Source: Nitrososphaeraceae archaeon
GTDB taxonomy: Archaea; Thermoproteota; Nitrososphaeria; Nitrososphaerales; Nitrososphaeraceae
Direction: 5' to 3'
DNA: 9,934 nucleotides
Assembly (NCBI GenBank): GCA_021155845.1
Contig: JAJNBK010000076.1
Span: 1 to 9,934, forward strand
Each line of letters opens with the position of its first letter. The first letter of the stretch is position 1. The notes under the pieces are model-generated. The model ran no database searches. It was not told the DNA's origin and saw nothing but the letters and a program-made list of their open reading frames with translations. Of this stretch, positions 1 through 6,828 are shown one piece after another. The translations under genes were made by a program, and so were the position numbers.

Positions 1-956
1 GAAAGTATGCTTCAATCGATCCCGAAGTACTATTAAATGAATATAGTGAAAATTTAAAACCAGAACACTGGACTATGATTGCAAACAAAATAGCCGAAAA
101 GGTAAAGTCAAATATGTATCGTGGAATAATTGTTTCACATGGAACTGATACTATGCACTATACTGCATCAGCACTCAGTTTTGCGCTACAAAATCTTCCT
201 ATACCTGTTGTAATAGTTGGAGCACAACGATCTTCTGATAGGCCTTCGTCTGATGCTGCTCTCAATCTTATTAGCGCTACAATATTTGTGACAAAGTCTG
301 AATTATCTGGAGTTTTTGTTACTATGCATGCTAGCCCTTCAGATGATACAATTGCGTGCCATGTAGGCACTCGTGTAAGAAAGAATCATACAAGTAGACG
401 CGATGCATTTGAATCAATAGATATTACACCTGTTGCCATGATAAAGGGTGACAGAGTAGAAATACAGAAAGAACAGTCTGAAATAAAACTACATAAGCGA
501 AATGACAGTAGTAGGTTTTTAGTCAAGCCAGATTTTAATAGTAAAGCTATTTTGTTAAAATACCATCCCGGATTTGATCCTTACTTGATAACCTATGCCA
601 TAATGTCTGGATACAAAGCAATAATAGTTGAAGGGACAGGACTTGGCCATATAAGTAGAGAATGTTTTCCTCAAATACAAAATGCAGTCGAATCTGGAGT
701 AATGATCTGTATGACTTCTCAATGTATCTGGGGAAGAATCAGAATGACTGTCTATGATACAGGGAGAGATTTGCTTAATATCGGTGTGATTCCTTTATCT
801 GACATGACATCAGAAACTGCTATAGTAAAAGCAATGTGGGTGCTCGCGAACACCAAAGAAATAGAATCTGCCAAGAAAATGATGCAAGAGAATATTGCTA
901 ATGAGATATCATATAACAATCAGAAGAATATTGTTATTTGTAATTGCCATTATTAG
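1..956 (+). CDS. gatD: Glu-tRNA(Gln) amidotransferase subunit D, C-terminal part (5' truncated by the window)
   Basis: This is the asparaginase-like subunit of the archaeal GatDE complex. It releases ammonia from glutamine (or asparagine) so that GatE can convert Glu-tRNA(Gln) to Gln-tRNA(Gln) in the cytoplasm. The frame is open from base 3, upstream of the first visible ATG at 75, so about 317 codons of a protein usually near 430-450 residues are present. Visible motifs are the active-site block GIIVSHGTDTMHYTASALSF with its Thr-Asp pair, VGAQRSSDRPSSDAALNL, the GTRVRKNHTSRRDAFES block that should hold the catalytic lysine, and GTGLGHI. The first catalytic threonine lies in the missing N-terminus. 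The last residues (NNQKNIVICNCHY) do not resemble a GatD ending I recognise and may have been replaced at an insertion boundary, which is inference. The stop is TAG. Its partner gatE does not follow directly but starts about 8.6 kb downstream. Confidence 0.95.
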   Translation, partial: KYASIDPEVLLNEYSENLKPEHWTMIANKIAEKVKSNMYRGIIVSHGTDTMHYTASALSFALQNLPIPVVIVGAQRSSDRPSSDAALNLISATIFVTKSELSGVFVTMHASPSDDTIACHVGTRVRKNHTSRRDAFESIDITPVAMIKGDRVEIQKEQSEIKLHKRNDSSRFLVKPDFNSKAILLKYHPGFDPYLITYAIMSGYKAIIVEGTGLGHISRECFPQIQNAVESGVMICMTSQCIWGRIRMTVYDTGRDLLNIGVIPLSDMTSETAIVKAMWVLANTKEIESAKKMMQENIANEISYNNQKNIVICNCHY

Positions 957-1221
957 CATCATCACAAAAAGAAGTAGCAGCATTTGATATGAAAATTGAT
1001 CAGTAAAAGAAGGATTACAGCCATACATTTCAAATTATTTCAAAATATTAGGAATAACAAATGGTACAATATTGGCAGATTATATGATAGCAGCAAGATT
1101 AGGCCTATTCTTGAAGTTTGAGTCTTCGATCTCTTCACGCACTAATAGAACTATAATGATTGTTCTATAAATATACAATATTTTTGAATAACGTAAACAA
1201 ACACGAAAGATGCATTCTAAT

Positions 1222-1232
1222 GATATATATAA
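1222..1232 (+). promoter_or_regulatory. TATA-like element upstream of the GH1 gene
   Basis: The run GATATATATAA is a good archaeal TATA box. Transcription would start near 1250-1258, leaving a leader of roughly 90 bases before the ATG at 1344. Weaker AT-rich alternatives exist nearer the start (CATTTTAAG at 1281 and GATATATG at 1294), so the choice is uncertain. Confidence 0.4.
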
Positions 1233-1234
1233 GA

Positions 1235-1250
1235 GGGTAAGAATTTACCC
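1235..1250. promoter_or_regulatory. Perfect inverted repeat just below the TATA box (candidate operator)
   Basis: GGGTAA and TTACCC are separated by four bases (GAAT). The palindrome lies 2-18 bases downstream of the TATA element, over the expected transcription start of the hydrolase gene. A repressor bound there would block initiation. The function is inferred from position only; a 6-base palindrome can arise by chance. Confidence 0.3.
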
Positions 1251-1343
1251 GTGCTGCAAATTCTTAACCAATGCAACGTACATTTTAAGTAGCCGATATA
1301 TGCCAAAAGACAACCAAAAATAGTACAGAAATAAAAATGCAGG

Positions 1344-3008
1344 ATGTTGAGTGGTAAAGAGCTTGGAGCACATCATTTTCTTTGGGGCGCAGCTACTTCC
1401 CCATATCAGATAGAAGGGGGAATTACGAATAATGATTGGGATTTTTTTACTAGCTCAAAACTAATTAAGGATAGAATACATGTTCTAACAAAGCCTAGTA
1501 TATTTTATAGAAGCAGTACTCAAATTACCTTACAACCAGCAGCAGATGCTGTTAAAGCTTGGGACCCTAGCTACTATGAAAAAGATTTTGATATTGCCAG
1601 AAGATTAGGAATGAACACATTCAGGATTGGAATAGAGTGGTCCCGTATAGAGCCAAGCAAAGACATATGGAATTACCAAGCTATTGACCATTATAAGGAG
1701 ATGATAAGATCGATGAGGGATAAGGGCCTGATACCTATCATTACATTGAATCATGTAACCCTTCCATTATGGGTTCTAACACCTCCTACCGAATTTACAA
1801 AAAAGATAGGTCAACGCATATTGCCATCACCATTAAAAGATCTACCACTAGCAGATCCGCCATCAACTGATCCCTATTGGAAATCTCTTAGAGGGTGGGA
1901 AACTCATAGAACAGTTGAAGAATTTATTAAATATGTAGCAAAAATAGTTTCAGAATTAAAAGATCTAATTGATTATTGGATCACCATATCCGAACCTGTT
2001 GCATCTATCATAGGTGGAGGATATATAGCAGGATTATGGCCTCCTGGTTTTTTCCTTGATGGCAATAGAGCAAAAATGGTATTACATAATTTAATCGAAG
2101 CACACGTTCAAGCATATGATAAAATCACAGAGCTTGACGATATCGATGCTGATGGAGATGGAGTTCCTAAAAGAGTAGGCTTTACACATTTAATGATGGC
2201 AATCAGTCCGGCTAAACCTAATAAAATATTTGATGTATTTATGACAGATGTTAATATCAAGGCTGCCAAGAACTTTGATTATTTTGTAAATGATTACTTT
2301 ATCAATGCTATTACTAAAGGTGAAGAAGATATAAGCTATCTAAATACTCTTGAAATACAGAATAAAGATAGTAGTGATTTTATTATACATGACGAATGGA
2401 AAGACAAAGTCGACTTTATTGGTCTTGATTACTATCGGCGTGTATATATCTACCATAGCAATATAGTCGCATTATCTTCAGCAAGGTTTGTTGGAGGTGC
2501 GCTAATAAATGATCTGCATAAACAAGAACATAATCAGCCTCATGGCATTTTAAACGATCTTGGTTGGGAAATCTATCCACAAGGATTATACGATTTAATT
2601 ATGAAAATAAAAAATCAATGGAATAAACCTGTTTTTATTACTGAAAATGGCATAGCTGATAAATTCGATAGATATAGAGCACCATTTATTGTAGCACACC
2701 TTGAGCAAGTCAGACGAACAATCAGCGACAGTGCAGACGTTATTGGATACTTACACTGGTCTCTTATGGATAACTATGAATGGCTTGAAAGCTATAGACC
2801 TGAAGCAAAATTTGGACTATTACATATTGATCATTCTAAAGGTGATTTTCATAGACAGATGACTAAGGGTGCAGAAGCATTAAAACTTATCATAGAAGAA
2901 TCCATTAGCCAAAGCAGAAATGGCATAATAACAGAGTATGCCATCTCAAAATCAAAAGACAAGTTTGGAATGTTTAATGATGATGGCTCAAATATTATTT
3001 ATACGTAA
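1344..3008 (+). CDS. Glycoside hydrolase family 1 (beta-glucosidase/beta-galactosidase-like)
   Basis: A retaining beta-glycosidase of the (beta/alpha)8 GH1 family, likely releasing glucose or galactose from beta-linked glycosides. The N-terminus has the GH1 signature FLWGAATSPYQIEGG with glycone-binding Gln22. His137 sits in LNHVTLP, the acid/base Glu217 in WITISEPVA and the nucleophile Glu434 in VFITENGIAD. The block YLHWSLMDNYEWLESYRPEA followed by KFGLLHID is the conserved C-terminal part. Two things are odd. The acid/base motif is SEP instead of the near-universal NEP. At 554 residues the protein is also longer than the usual 450-490, with an insert around residues 150-190, a calcium-loop-like DADGDG at 268-273, and a polar C-terminal tail. 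There is no signal peptide, so it should be cytoplasmic. The ATG at 1344 sits directly ahead of the GH1 signature; an ATG at 1337 is out of frame and stops after six codons. It converges on the dehydrogenase gene. Confidence 0.93.
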   Translation: MLSGKELGAHHFLWGAATSPYQIEGGITNNDWDFFTSSKLIKDRIHVLTKPSIFYRSSTQITLQPAADAVKAWDPSYYEKDFDIARRLGMNTFRIGIEWSRIEPSKDIWNYQAIDHYKEMIRSMRDKGLIPIITLNHVTLPLWVLTPPTEFTKKIGQRILPSPLKDLPLADPPSTDPYWKSLRGWETHRTVEEFIKYVAKIVSELKDLIDYWITISEPVASIIGGGYIAGLWPPGFFLDGNRAKMVLHNLIEAHVQAYDKITELDDIDADGDGVPKRVGFTHLMMAISPAKPNKIFDVFMTDVNIKAAKNFDYFVNDYFINAITKGEEDISYLNTLEIQNKDSSDFIIHDEWKDKVDFIGLDYYRRVYIYHSNIVALSSARFVGGALINDLHKQEHNQPHGILNDLGWEIYPQGLYDLIMKIKNQWNKPVFITENGIADKFDRYRAPFIVAHLEQVRRTISDSADVIGYLHWSLMDNYEWLESYRPEAKFGLLHIDHSKGDFHRQMTKGAEALKLIIEESISQSRNGIITEYAISKSKDKFGMFNDDGSNIIYT

Positions 3009-3453
3009 TAAGATCAAAAATTGGTACAGATTCTATATACTATATCCTGATAAATAACATTAATCTGAAATCAAGGAGTAATTATCTTCTCATTTGTGCT
3101 GCTATCATCAAGTAATACTAATATTGTTACTGTTAAGAGGAACTCTATAACAAGGTTTTCTCCATTTAAGTACTCAATAGCATATATATATATAATATAA
3201 GACGATGTTTATACCTAAAACTATTATATTAGTCTTATATGTGATCAAATGTAAGTGTTTAAAAAGGTTTCCTGTTCAAAAGCAATCAGACGAAATCAGA
3301 CAGTAAAAAATGGTATCAGGAATCAATGAATTGTAAGTCTTATAAACATGAATTATTTAAACTGTAGGGCAAAAATAACATTGACCATCAGTGAAGAAAG
3401 AAAAAAAGACCCTCTTATTCTTCTTTATTGTTGCTATTAGAGACTTTTTTATC
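3009..3453. other. Non-coding gap between the convergent hydrolase and dehydrogenase genes
   Basis: No gene is visible. The gap contains a strongly AT-rich alternating stretch (3181-3200) and a 9-base inverted repeat, ATATAAGAC at 3195-3203 against GTCTTATAT at 3232-3240. It also has an 8-base direct repeat AATCAGAC at 3284-3291 and 3294-3301, spaced exactly 10 bases apart, about one helical turn. The last part holds the oligo-T terminator of the minus-strand gene. The direct repeat could be a regulator site, but no gene starts nearby. Confidence 0.5.
3396..3410 (-). terminator. Oligo-T terminator of the dehydrogenase gene
   Basis: Read on the minus strand, about 45 bases after the stop, the sequence runs GGTC followed by seven T and then CTTTC. 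Archaeal RNA polymerase terminates intrinsically at such T tracts without needing a strong hairpin. No good hairpin is seen. Confidence 0.4.
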
Positions 3454-4974
3454 CTAATCTTCTTCTTCTACCTCTTCTACTGCTTCGATTTCCTCTTCTT
3501 CTTCTTCTACCTCTTCTACTGCTTCGATTTCCTCTTCTTCTTCTTCTACCTCTTCTACTGCTTCGATTTCCTCTTCTTCTTCTTCTTCTGCGTCTGCTTC
3601 TACATCTGGTGTTGAAACTACATCAGTAGCTGGAAGAATCCTATATATTGCTCCATGACCAAGCGAAACAACATAAAGATAACCATCAGGACCAACTTCT
3701 AGATCAGTAATTCCACCAAATTCTTCTGCAAATATTATCTGTTCAAGTTCAGTTACACTCTCTGTAGCTGCCACTTTATCAGCTAGTAAACCATCTAGAA
3801 TTAGCTCTGTTCTATCTTGATTCAATTCAAAATGATAAACTCTTCCATTAACTATATCTCCTACAAACATATCATTTACATACTCTGCTCCCAATTTATC
3901 TGAATTGAGAAACTTCACCGCAGTAGGTCCAAGGGTATCACGCCACTCAAATTCAGGATCACTGTATTCTCCTTTTCCGTCAAAGCTTACTAAATCAGCT
4001 TCTGGATCTAAATCATCGATGTTAGAAGACATACCAGTAACTTCTGACCATCCACTGTTAAATCCAGACTCTACCAAATTAATCTCATCTCCATAGCCTG
4101 GACCATTCTCCGTATCCCATATATTCCCAGTTACAGGATCAAAATCAAATCCAAAGCTGTTTCGTATTCCATATGCATAGTATAGGTTAAGTGGATAAGA
4201 ATCATCATCGCCACCTAGAATACTGCCAATACCTACAGGTTGACCATCTTGAGTAATTCTAAGTATCCCGCTAGTTCCATCTGCCTCTCCTCCAGATTGT
4301 TGATTCTGAGCTTGGGTCTGATGACCATCAACGTCACCGATCACAACATATACGTTATTATCTGGACCTATCATAACTGCACCTCCATTGTGACGTGGTC
4401 CAGGTGTTGCTGGTAAGTCTAGTAGAAGTATAGGATTTACTAATTGATTGTTTATCCATTCATATCTATAAAGACGATTACCTACGGGCTCACTACTACT
4501 ACCACCAACACCACCACCACTTCCATCTCCTCCATCTTCAGCTTCAGTAAAATACAAGAAAACATATACAGTCCCACTATCGCTTTTTGAGACAGCAATT
4601 CCACACATACATCTTTCAACTTGACTTGCAACATCAACAGTAAGGACAGGAGTTAGTAACATCTTACCATTTACAATTCTCTGTACTGTACCTTTTTCTT
4701 TCTCTAAAACCAAAATATCGTTTGGACCTAGAAATGCCATAGAGGTAGGTAATTCAAGTCCATCTGAAGAAACTAACTCTACTCCTAAATTAGGATCTTT
4801 AATAAATGGTTCTTCTTCATCTCCAATAGAAGCATTGACACCTTCTATTTCTTCTTGAGCATAAGTAATAATATTATTATATCCAACTGGTGGTGTCAAT
4901 AGTGAAACAAAAATGATAAAGGATAATGCGGTTTCCCTAAATACTGATGGCAATGCAAAAGAGAAGATGAGCAT
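3454..4974 (-). CDS. Exported PQQ-dependent glucose/sorbosone-type dehydrogenase with acidic repeat tail
   Basis: A six-bladed beta-propeller quinoprotein of the soluble glucose dehydrogenase (GSDH) family. It would oxidise a sugar or other polyol outside the membrane using PQQ and calcium, passing electrons to an unknown acceptor. The N-terminus has a hydrophobic export segment (about residues 14-36) ending near ITYA-QEE. Catalytic RHNGG carries Arg194 and His195. YGIRNSFGFDFD carries Arg271. ENGPGYGDEIN (289-299) is the PQQ/calcium-binding block, and FVGDIVNGRVYHF is the family's late motif. After the propeller ends at IYRIL, a tail of about 55 residues is almost only Glu, with Ile, Ala and Val, in three 13-residue copies. 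A Cys-Met-Cys (122-124) sits where relatives have Gly-Leu-Leu. The ATG at 4974 fits a TATA box 29 bases upstream, so the mRNA is nearly leaderless. PQQ synthesis genes are not in the window. The exact substrate cannot be told. Confidence 0.9.
   Translation of the reverse strand: MLIFSFALPSVFRETALSFIIFVSLLTPPVGYNNIITYAQEEIEGVNASIGDEEEPFIKDPNLGVELVSSDGLELPTSMAFLGPNDILVLEKEKGTVQRIVNGKMLLTPVLTVDVASQVERCMCGIAVSKSDSGTVYVFLYFTEAEDGGDGSGGGVGGSSSEPVGNRLYRYEWINNQLVNPILLLDLPATPGPRHNGGAVMIGPDNNVYVVIGDVDGHQTQAQNQQSGGEADGTSGILRITQDGQPVGIGSILGGDDDSYPLNLYYAYGIRNSFGFDFDPVTGNIWDTENGPGYGDEINLVESGFNSGWSEVTGMSSNIDDLDPEADLVSFDGKGEYSDPEFEWRDTLGPTAVKFLNSDKLGAEYVNDMFVGDIVNGRVYHFELNQDRTELILDGLLADKVAATESVTELEQIIFAEEFGGITDLEVGPDGYLYVVSLGHGAIYRILPATDVVSTPDVEADAEEEEEEEIEAVEEVEEEEEEIEAVEEVEEEEEEIEAVEEVEEED
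3458..3586. repeat. Tandem 39-bp repeat (about 3.3 copies) coding the acidic tail
   Basis: The landmark TGCTTCGATT recurs at 3481, 3520 and 3559, a period of exactly 39 bases, with identical copies over the matched span. On the minus strand each unit encodes the 13 residues IEAVEEVEEEEEE. Perfect identity between copies suggests recent duplication, and the period keeps the reading frame. The T-rich plus strand makes a spurious Phe-rich open frame. Confidence 0.95.
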
Positions 4975-5002
4975 TTCTTAATACTACTATGATTACTACT
5001 AT

Positions 5003-5012
5003 CTTTATATAG
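5003..5012 (-). promoter_or_regulatory. TATA box of the dehydrogenase gene
   Basis: On the minus strand this reads CTATATAAAG, close to the archaeal TATA consensus. Its near edge lies 29 bases above the ATG at 4974, so transcription would begin at or a few bases before the start codon. This supports that start. Confidence 0.6.
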
Positions 5013-5173
5013 TTATATAGACTATGTCAACAGAAAAACTAAAACTAACTCCTCCTCTTGGAATATCTAATATTATGCAAACCTCTTTCCACCTTTGGTA
5101 TGCATCGTAGAGACTTCTTCATTTGAAGGTGTGCTTTGACTATCCTTTTCTAGCAAATTTTAACACCCACCCA
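5013..5173. other. Gap between the dehydrogenase promoter and the VOC gene, with a short orphan frame
   Basis: No gene is supported. On the minus strand a short frame from about 5163 to a TAA at 5073-5075 reads LLEKDSQSTPSNEEVSTMHT then KGGKRFA. It is preceded by a stop and has no start at its head. It may be the tail of a lost gene or chance. Confidence 0.25.
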
Positions 5174-5572
5174 TTATTTTGAACTCCATATTTGTTCATA
5201 ACTATGAGTATAAATTTCTATGATATTGCCGAATGGGTCTTCACAATAAACTGCTTTATATGGCTTGCCTGGAAATATCTCCCATATCTTACTTCGTTGC
5301 TTTCCGCCCTTCTCAGCTATTCTTTTGGCTAATTCTTCTATGTTAGGATTAGTTATGCCAATATGGAAAAATCCTGTTTTCCAATATTCAAAATTGATAT
5401 GGGAATTGTCAGCACTACCTTCTATAGGTTCAGTCACTATGTTAAAACCTAATACCTCATGATATCATCTTACAGCTTTATTTAAATCAGGCACACCAAC
5501 TCCTATATGATTAGAAGGACTTGGAGAAGCTGGTGGCGATGATGATGATGCTTCTCTTGTATTGTTATCCAT
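5174..5572 (-). pseudogene. VOC (glyoxalase/bleomycin-resistance/dioxygenase fold) protein interrupted by one in-frame TGA
   Basis: The frame runs from the ATG at 5572 to TAA at 5174-5176, 132 sense positions plus stop, the normal length for a single-domain metal-dependent VOC protein. The only break is TGA at codon 36 (5465-5467). The context AVR*YHEVLGF matches the family pattern in which a Trp or Phe precedes Tyr, so TGG to TGA is the likely change. Candidate metal ligands remain: His22 in SNHIGVGV, His70 in GFFHIGI and Glu119 in NIIEIYTH. The first 20 residues are Ser/Pro rich and partly encoded by a GAT run. The fragment from the GTG at 5437 (87 residues) lacks the first beta strand and a metal ligand, so alone it should not work. 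A TATA run about 25 bases above 5572 supports the long start. It could be a true nonsense mutation, a read error or stop readthrough. The substrate is unknown. Confidence 0.85.
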
Positions 5573-5593
5573 TGTTTTTTATGCCTACAAAGA

Positions 5594-5605
5594 TTTATAT
5601 ATATA
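5594..5605 (-). promoter_or_regulatory. TATA-like run above the VOC gene
   Basis: An alternating TA run (TATATATATAAAT on the minus strand) is centred about 26 bases above the ATG at 5572. It fits leaderless transcription from the long start rather than from the GTG at 5437. The run is symmetric and could also serve the plus strand. Confidence 0.45.
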
Positions 5606-6214
5606 TATTAATTGAAGAATCTGGCTTCAATAAAGACAAAAAGATTTACCTTGAACAATAAAGAACTGACAAGAGACTATATACAAAAGGATGATAAAAA
5701 ATTTTACATGTTGCCAATTTATAATTGTATTTGTACATGTTTTTACAGATTCTTTGTTAATAGATTAGTTAAATTAACCATAAGGCTAGAGAGAAAAAGA
5801 CTTTCATTGATATCATATCGATAAAGACTAAGATCGTCCATAAGATAAAATAACACAGGTCCAAAGTAGAGACTTTAACCAATGCTAAACCTTACCATCT
5901 TGGCTGTTTTTAAGGCAAATTTTTCAAAGTCTTGCAGTCTAAGAATCCCATTGACACTCGAAATAAACATCAAAGGATTCTGTCACTTTTATTTGCTCAC
6001 CACAATTTCCTTCAACACACACTCTACAACGATATGAATGGTTCTTCTATTCTCCCCAACTAGCTGCGCCGATATTGCTGATGATGTTACCACAAAAAGG
6101 AACGATATAACAAGGTTGGCCTTCCAGTGGTAATGAAAAGCCCCCATATTGTATCACCAACTATTCCCTTGGACCGCTCCTGATTCTTCTTCCTTACTTC
6201 ATTCTTTCATACTA
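5606..6214. other. Gene-poor stretch between the VOC gene and the exported paralogue
   Basis: A plus-strand open frame at 5612-5824 starts only with TTG and encodes a basic, unrecognisable 70-residue sequence; I do not support it as a gene. The only other signal is a possible broken secreted protein on the minus strand at 5939-6147, listed separately. No RNA gene, transposase or clear terminator is seen. Confidence 0.5.
5939..6147 (-). pseudogene. Possible small secreted protein with a frameshift
   Basis: An ATG at 6147 opens a 52-residue frame ending at 5989. It begins with a convincing export signal, MGAFHYHWKANLVISFLFVV then TSSAISA. Downstream, another minus-strand frame ends at TAG 5939-5941 and reads SYRCRVCVEGNCGEQIK then VTESFDVYFECQWDS. 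This has four cysteines and looks more like a mature secreted domain than the continuation in the first frame. One missing base somewhere near 6040-6070 would join them. No TATA box is evident above 6147 and I do not recognise the family, so this is tentative. Confidence 0.3.
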
Positions 6215-6751
6215 CTATTTCCATTCCCATTCATAGCTTACAAAATTTCCCATTTCATCTATCGCACCTTTATAGATTCCTATTAGATTGTCAAGAAAAG
6301 CCAACATTCCAGTTGTAGTTGTATTGTATACACTTGAGCCACGGAATACTGATTTACCTTCCTCTGTAATATTTCCTATAATCACGAAAGTATAATTTGC
6401 CTTTTCTTCACTGCCGTCCTTTGTCATTATTGCTCCTTGTCCGTGACCATATGTTACGTTATCACCTCTAGATATAGTCCAAAAAGTTCCTATGTTTGTT
6501 ATGTTTAGATTTCCTTTCATTGTTCCATTAGCTGAAAAAGAGTATTCTGTCTTGTCAGGACCTATTTCTTTTTGACTTGTAATTCTTCCCTTTTCTTCAA
6601 GAAGTGGATCTCCTAATCTTATAGCAGTAGCATTAAGATCTGTTGGAATTGGCTTGGGAGTAGTCGTAGGTGGTGTTTGTACAAATACAGTCATAGTTGG
6701 AAGCGTAGTATTAGTAATAATTGCTGCTGCTCCTGCACTTAATAGTAGCAA
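6215..6751 (-). CDS. Exported small protein, paralogue of the 7150-7560 product; function unknown
   Basis: An unrecognised protein. A hydrophobic segment is followed by a Thr/Pro linker (VQTPPTTTPKPIPT) and then a domain of about 125 residues. That domain matches the neighbour at 7150-7560 from the region around GHGQGAIM (GKGKGVIM in the neighbour) to the shared LAFLDNLIG and the ending EWEWK (IWEWK in the neighbour). The domain is rich in Gly, Thr and polar beta-like strands. The mature part has eight N-x-S/T sequons against one in the paralogue, consistent with a glycosylated surface protein. The frame as it stands can begin only with TTG at 6751, inside the hydrophobic segment. The true start is probably the ATG at 6797 or 6803 in another frame, joined by a one-base frameshift. 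The stop is TAG. It is divergent from its paralogue. Confidence 0.75.
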   Translation of the reverse strand: MLLLSAGAAAIITNTTLPTMTVFVQTPPTTTPKPIPTDLNATAIRLGDPLLEEKGRITSQKEIGPDKTEYSFSANGTMKGNLNITNIGTFWTISRGDNVTYGHGQGAIMTKDGSEEKANYTFVIIGNITEEGKSVFRGSSVYNTTTTGMLAFLDNLIGIYKGAIDEMGNFVSYEWEWK

Positions 6752-6803
6752 TATGAATAAGATTCCCAGTAAAAGTGTATAATGAATTTTTATTCATCCT
6801 CAT
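6752..6803 (-). pseudogene. Out-of-frame leader of the exported paralogue (one extra A)
   Basis: ATG codons at 6803 and 6797 open a frame (MRMNKNSLYTFTG) that ends after 30 residues. The downstream frame, extended backwards, reads IHYTLLLGILFILLLLSAGA, a textbook hydrophobic core. Deleting one A from the five-A run (6787-6791, T on the plus strand) joins them as MNKIHYTLLLGILF and so on. A TATA-like element lies 20-30 bases above these ATGs. An indel in a homopolymer is equally typical of replication slippage and of read error. Confidence 0.65.
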
Positions 6804-6817
6804 TGTAATTTACTTGA

Positions 6818-6828
6818 AAATATATGTA
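6818..6828 (-). promoter_or_regulatory. TATA-like element of the exported paralogue
   Basis: The minus strand reads CATATATTTTC here. Its spacing of about 22-28 bases to the ATGs at 6803 and 6797 fits a leaderless transcript and supports a start upstream of the open frame's TTG. Confidence 0.4.

Larger units (their letters stand above)
957..1343. other. Intergenic region downstream of gatD, with orphan open frame and promoter of the hydrolase
   Basis: No complete gene is visible. A plus-strand frame open from 1003 to a TAA at 1168-1170 reads VKEGLQPYISNYFKILGITN followed by GTILADYMIAARLGLFLKFE. It has no start at its head and is preceded by TGA, but its composition is protein-like, so it may be the relic of a lost gene. 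I cannot name the family. The right part holds a TATA-like element and a short palindrome ahead of the glycoside hydrolase, described separately. No transposase or terminal inverted repeat is seen. Confidence 0.4.

Noticed and set aside
3195..3240. 9-base inverted repeat in the convergent gap, as a shared hairpin terminator
   Set aside because: The arms are AT rich, 28 bases apart, and lie nearly 190 bases past the hydrolase stop, so a hairpin would be weak.
3391..3615. Plus-strand Phe-rich open frame of 74 codons
   Set aside because: It is the antisense of the 39-bp acidic repeat of the dehydrogenase; the composition is an artefact of the TTC-rich strand.
5612..5824. Plus-strand open frame of 70 codons
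   Set aside because: It starts only with TTG, has a biased basic composition without any recognisable motif, and no ribosome-binding site.
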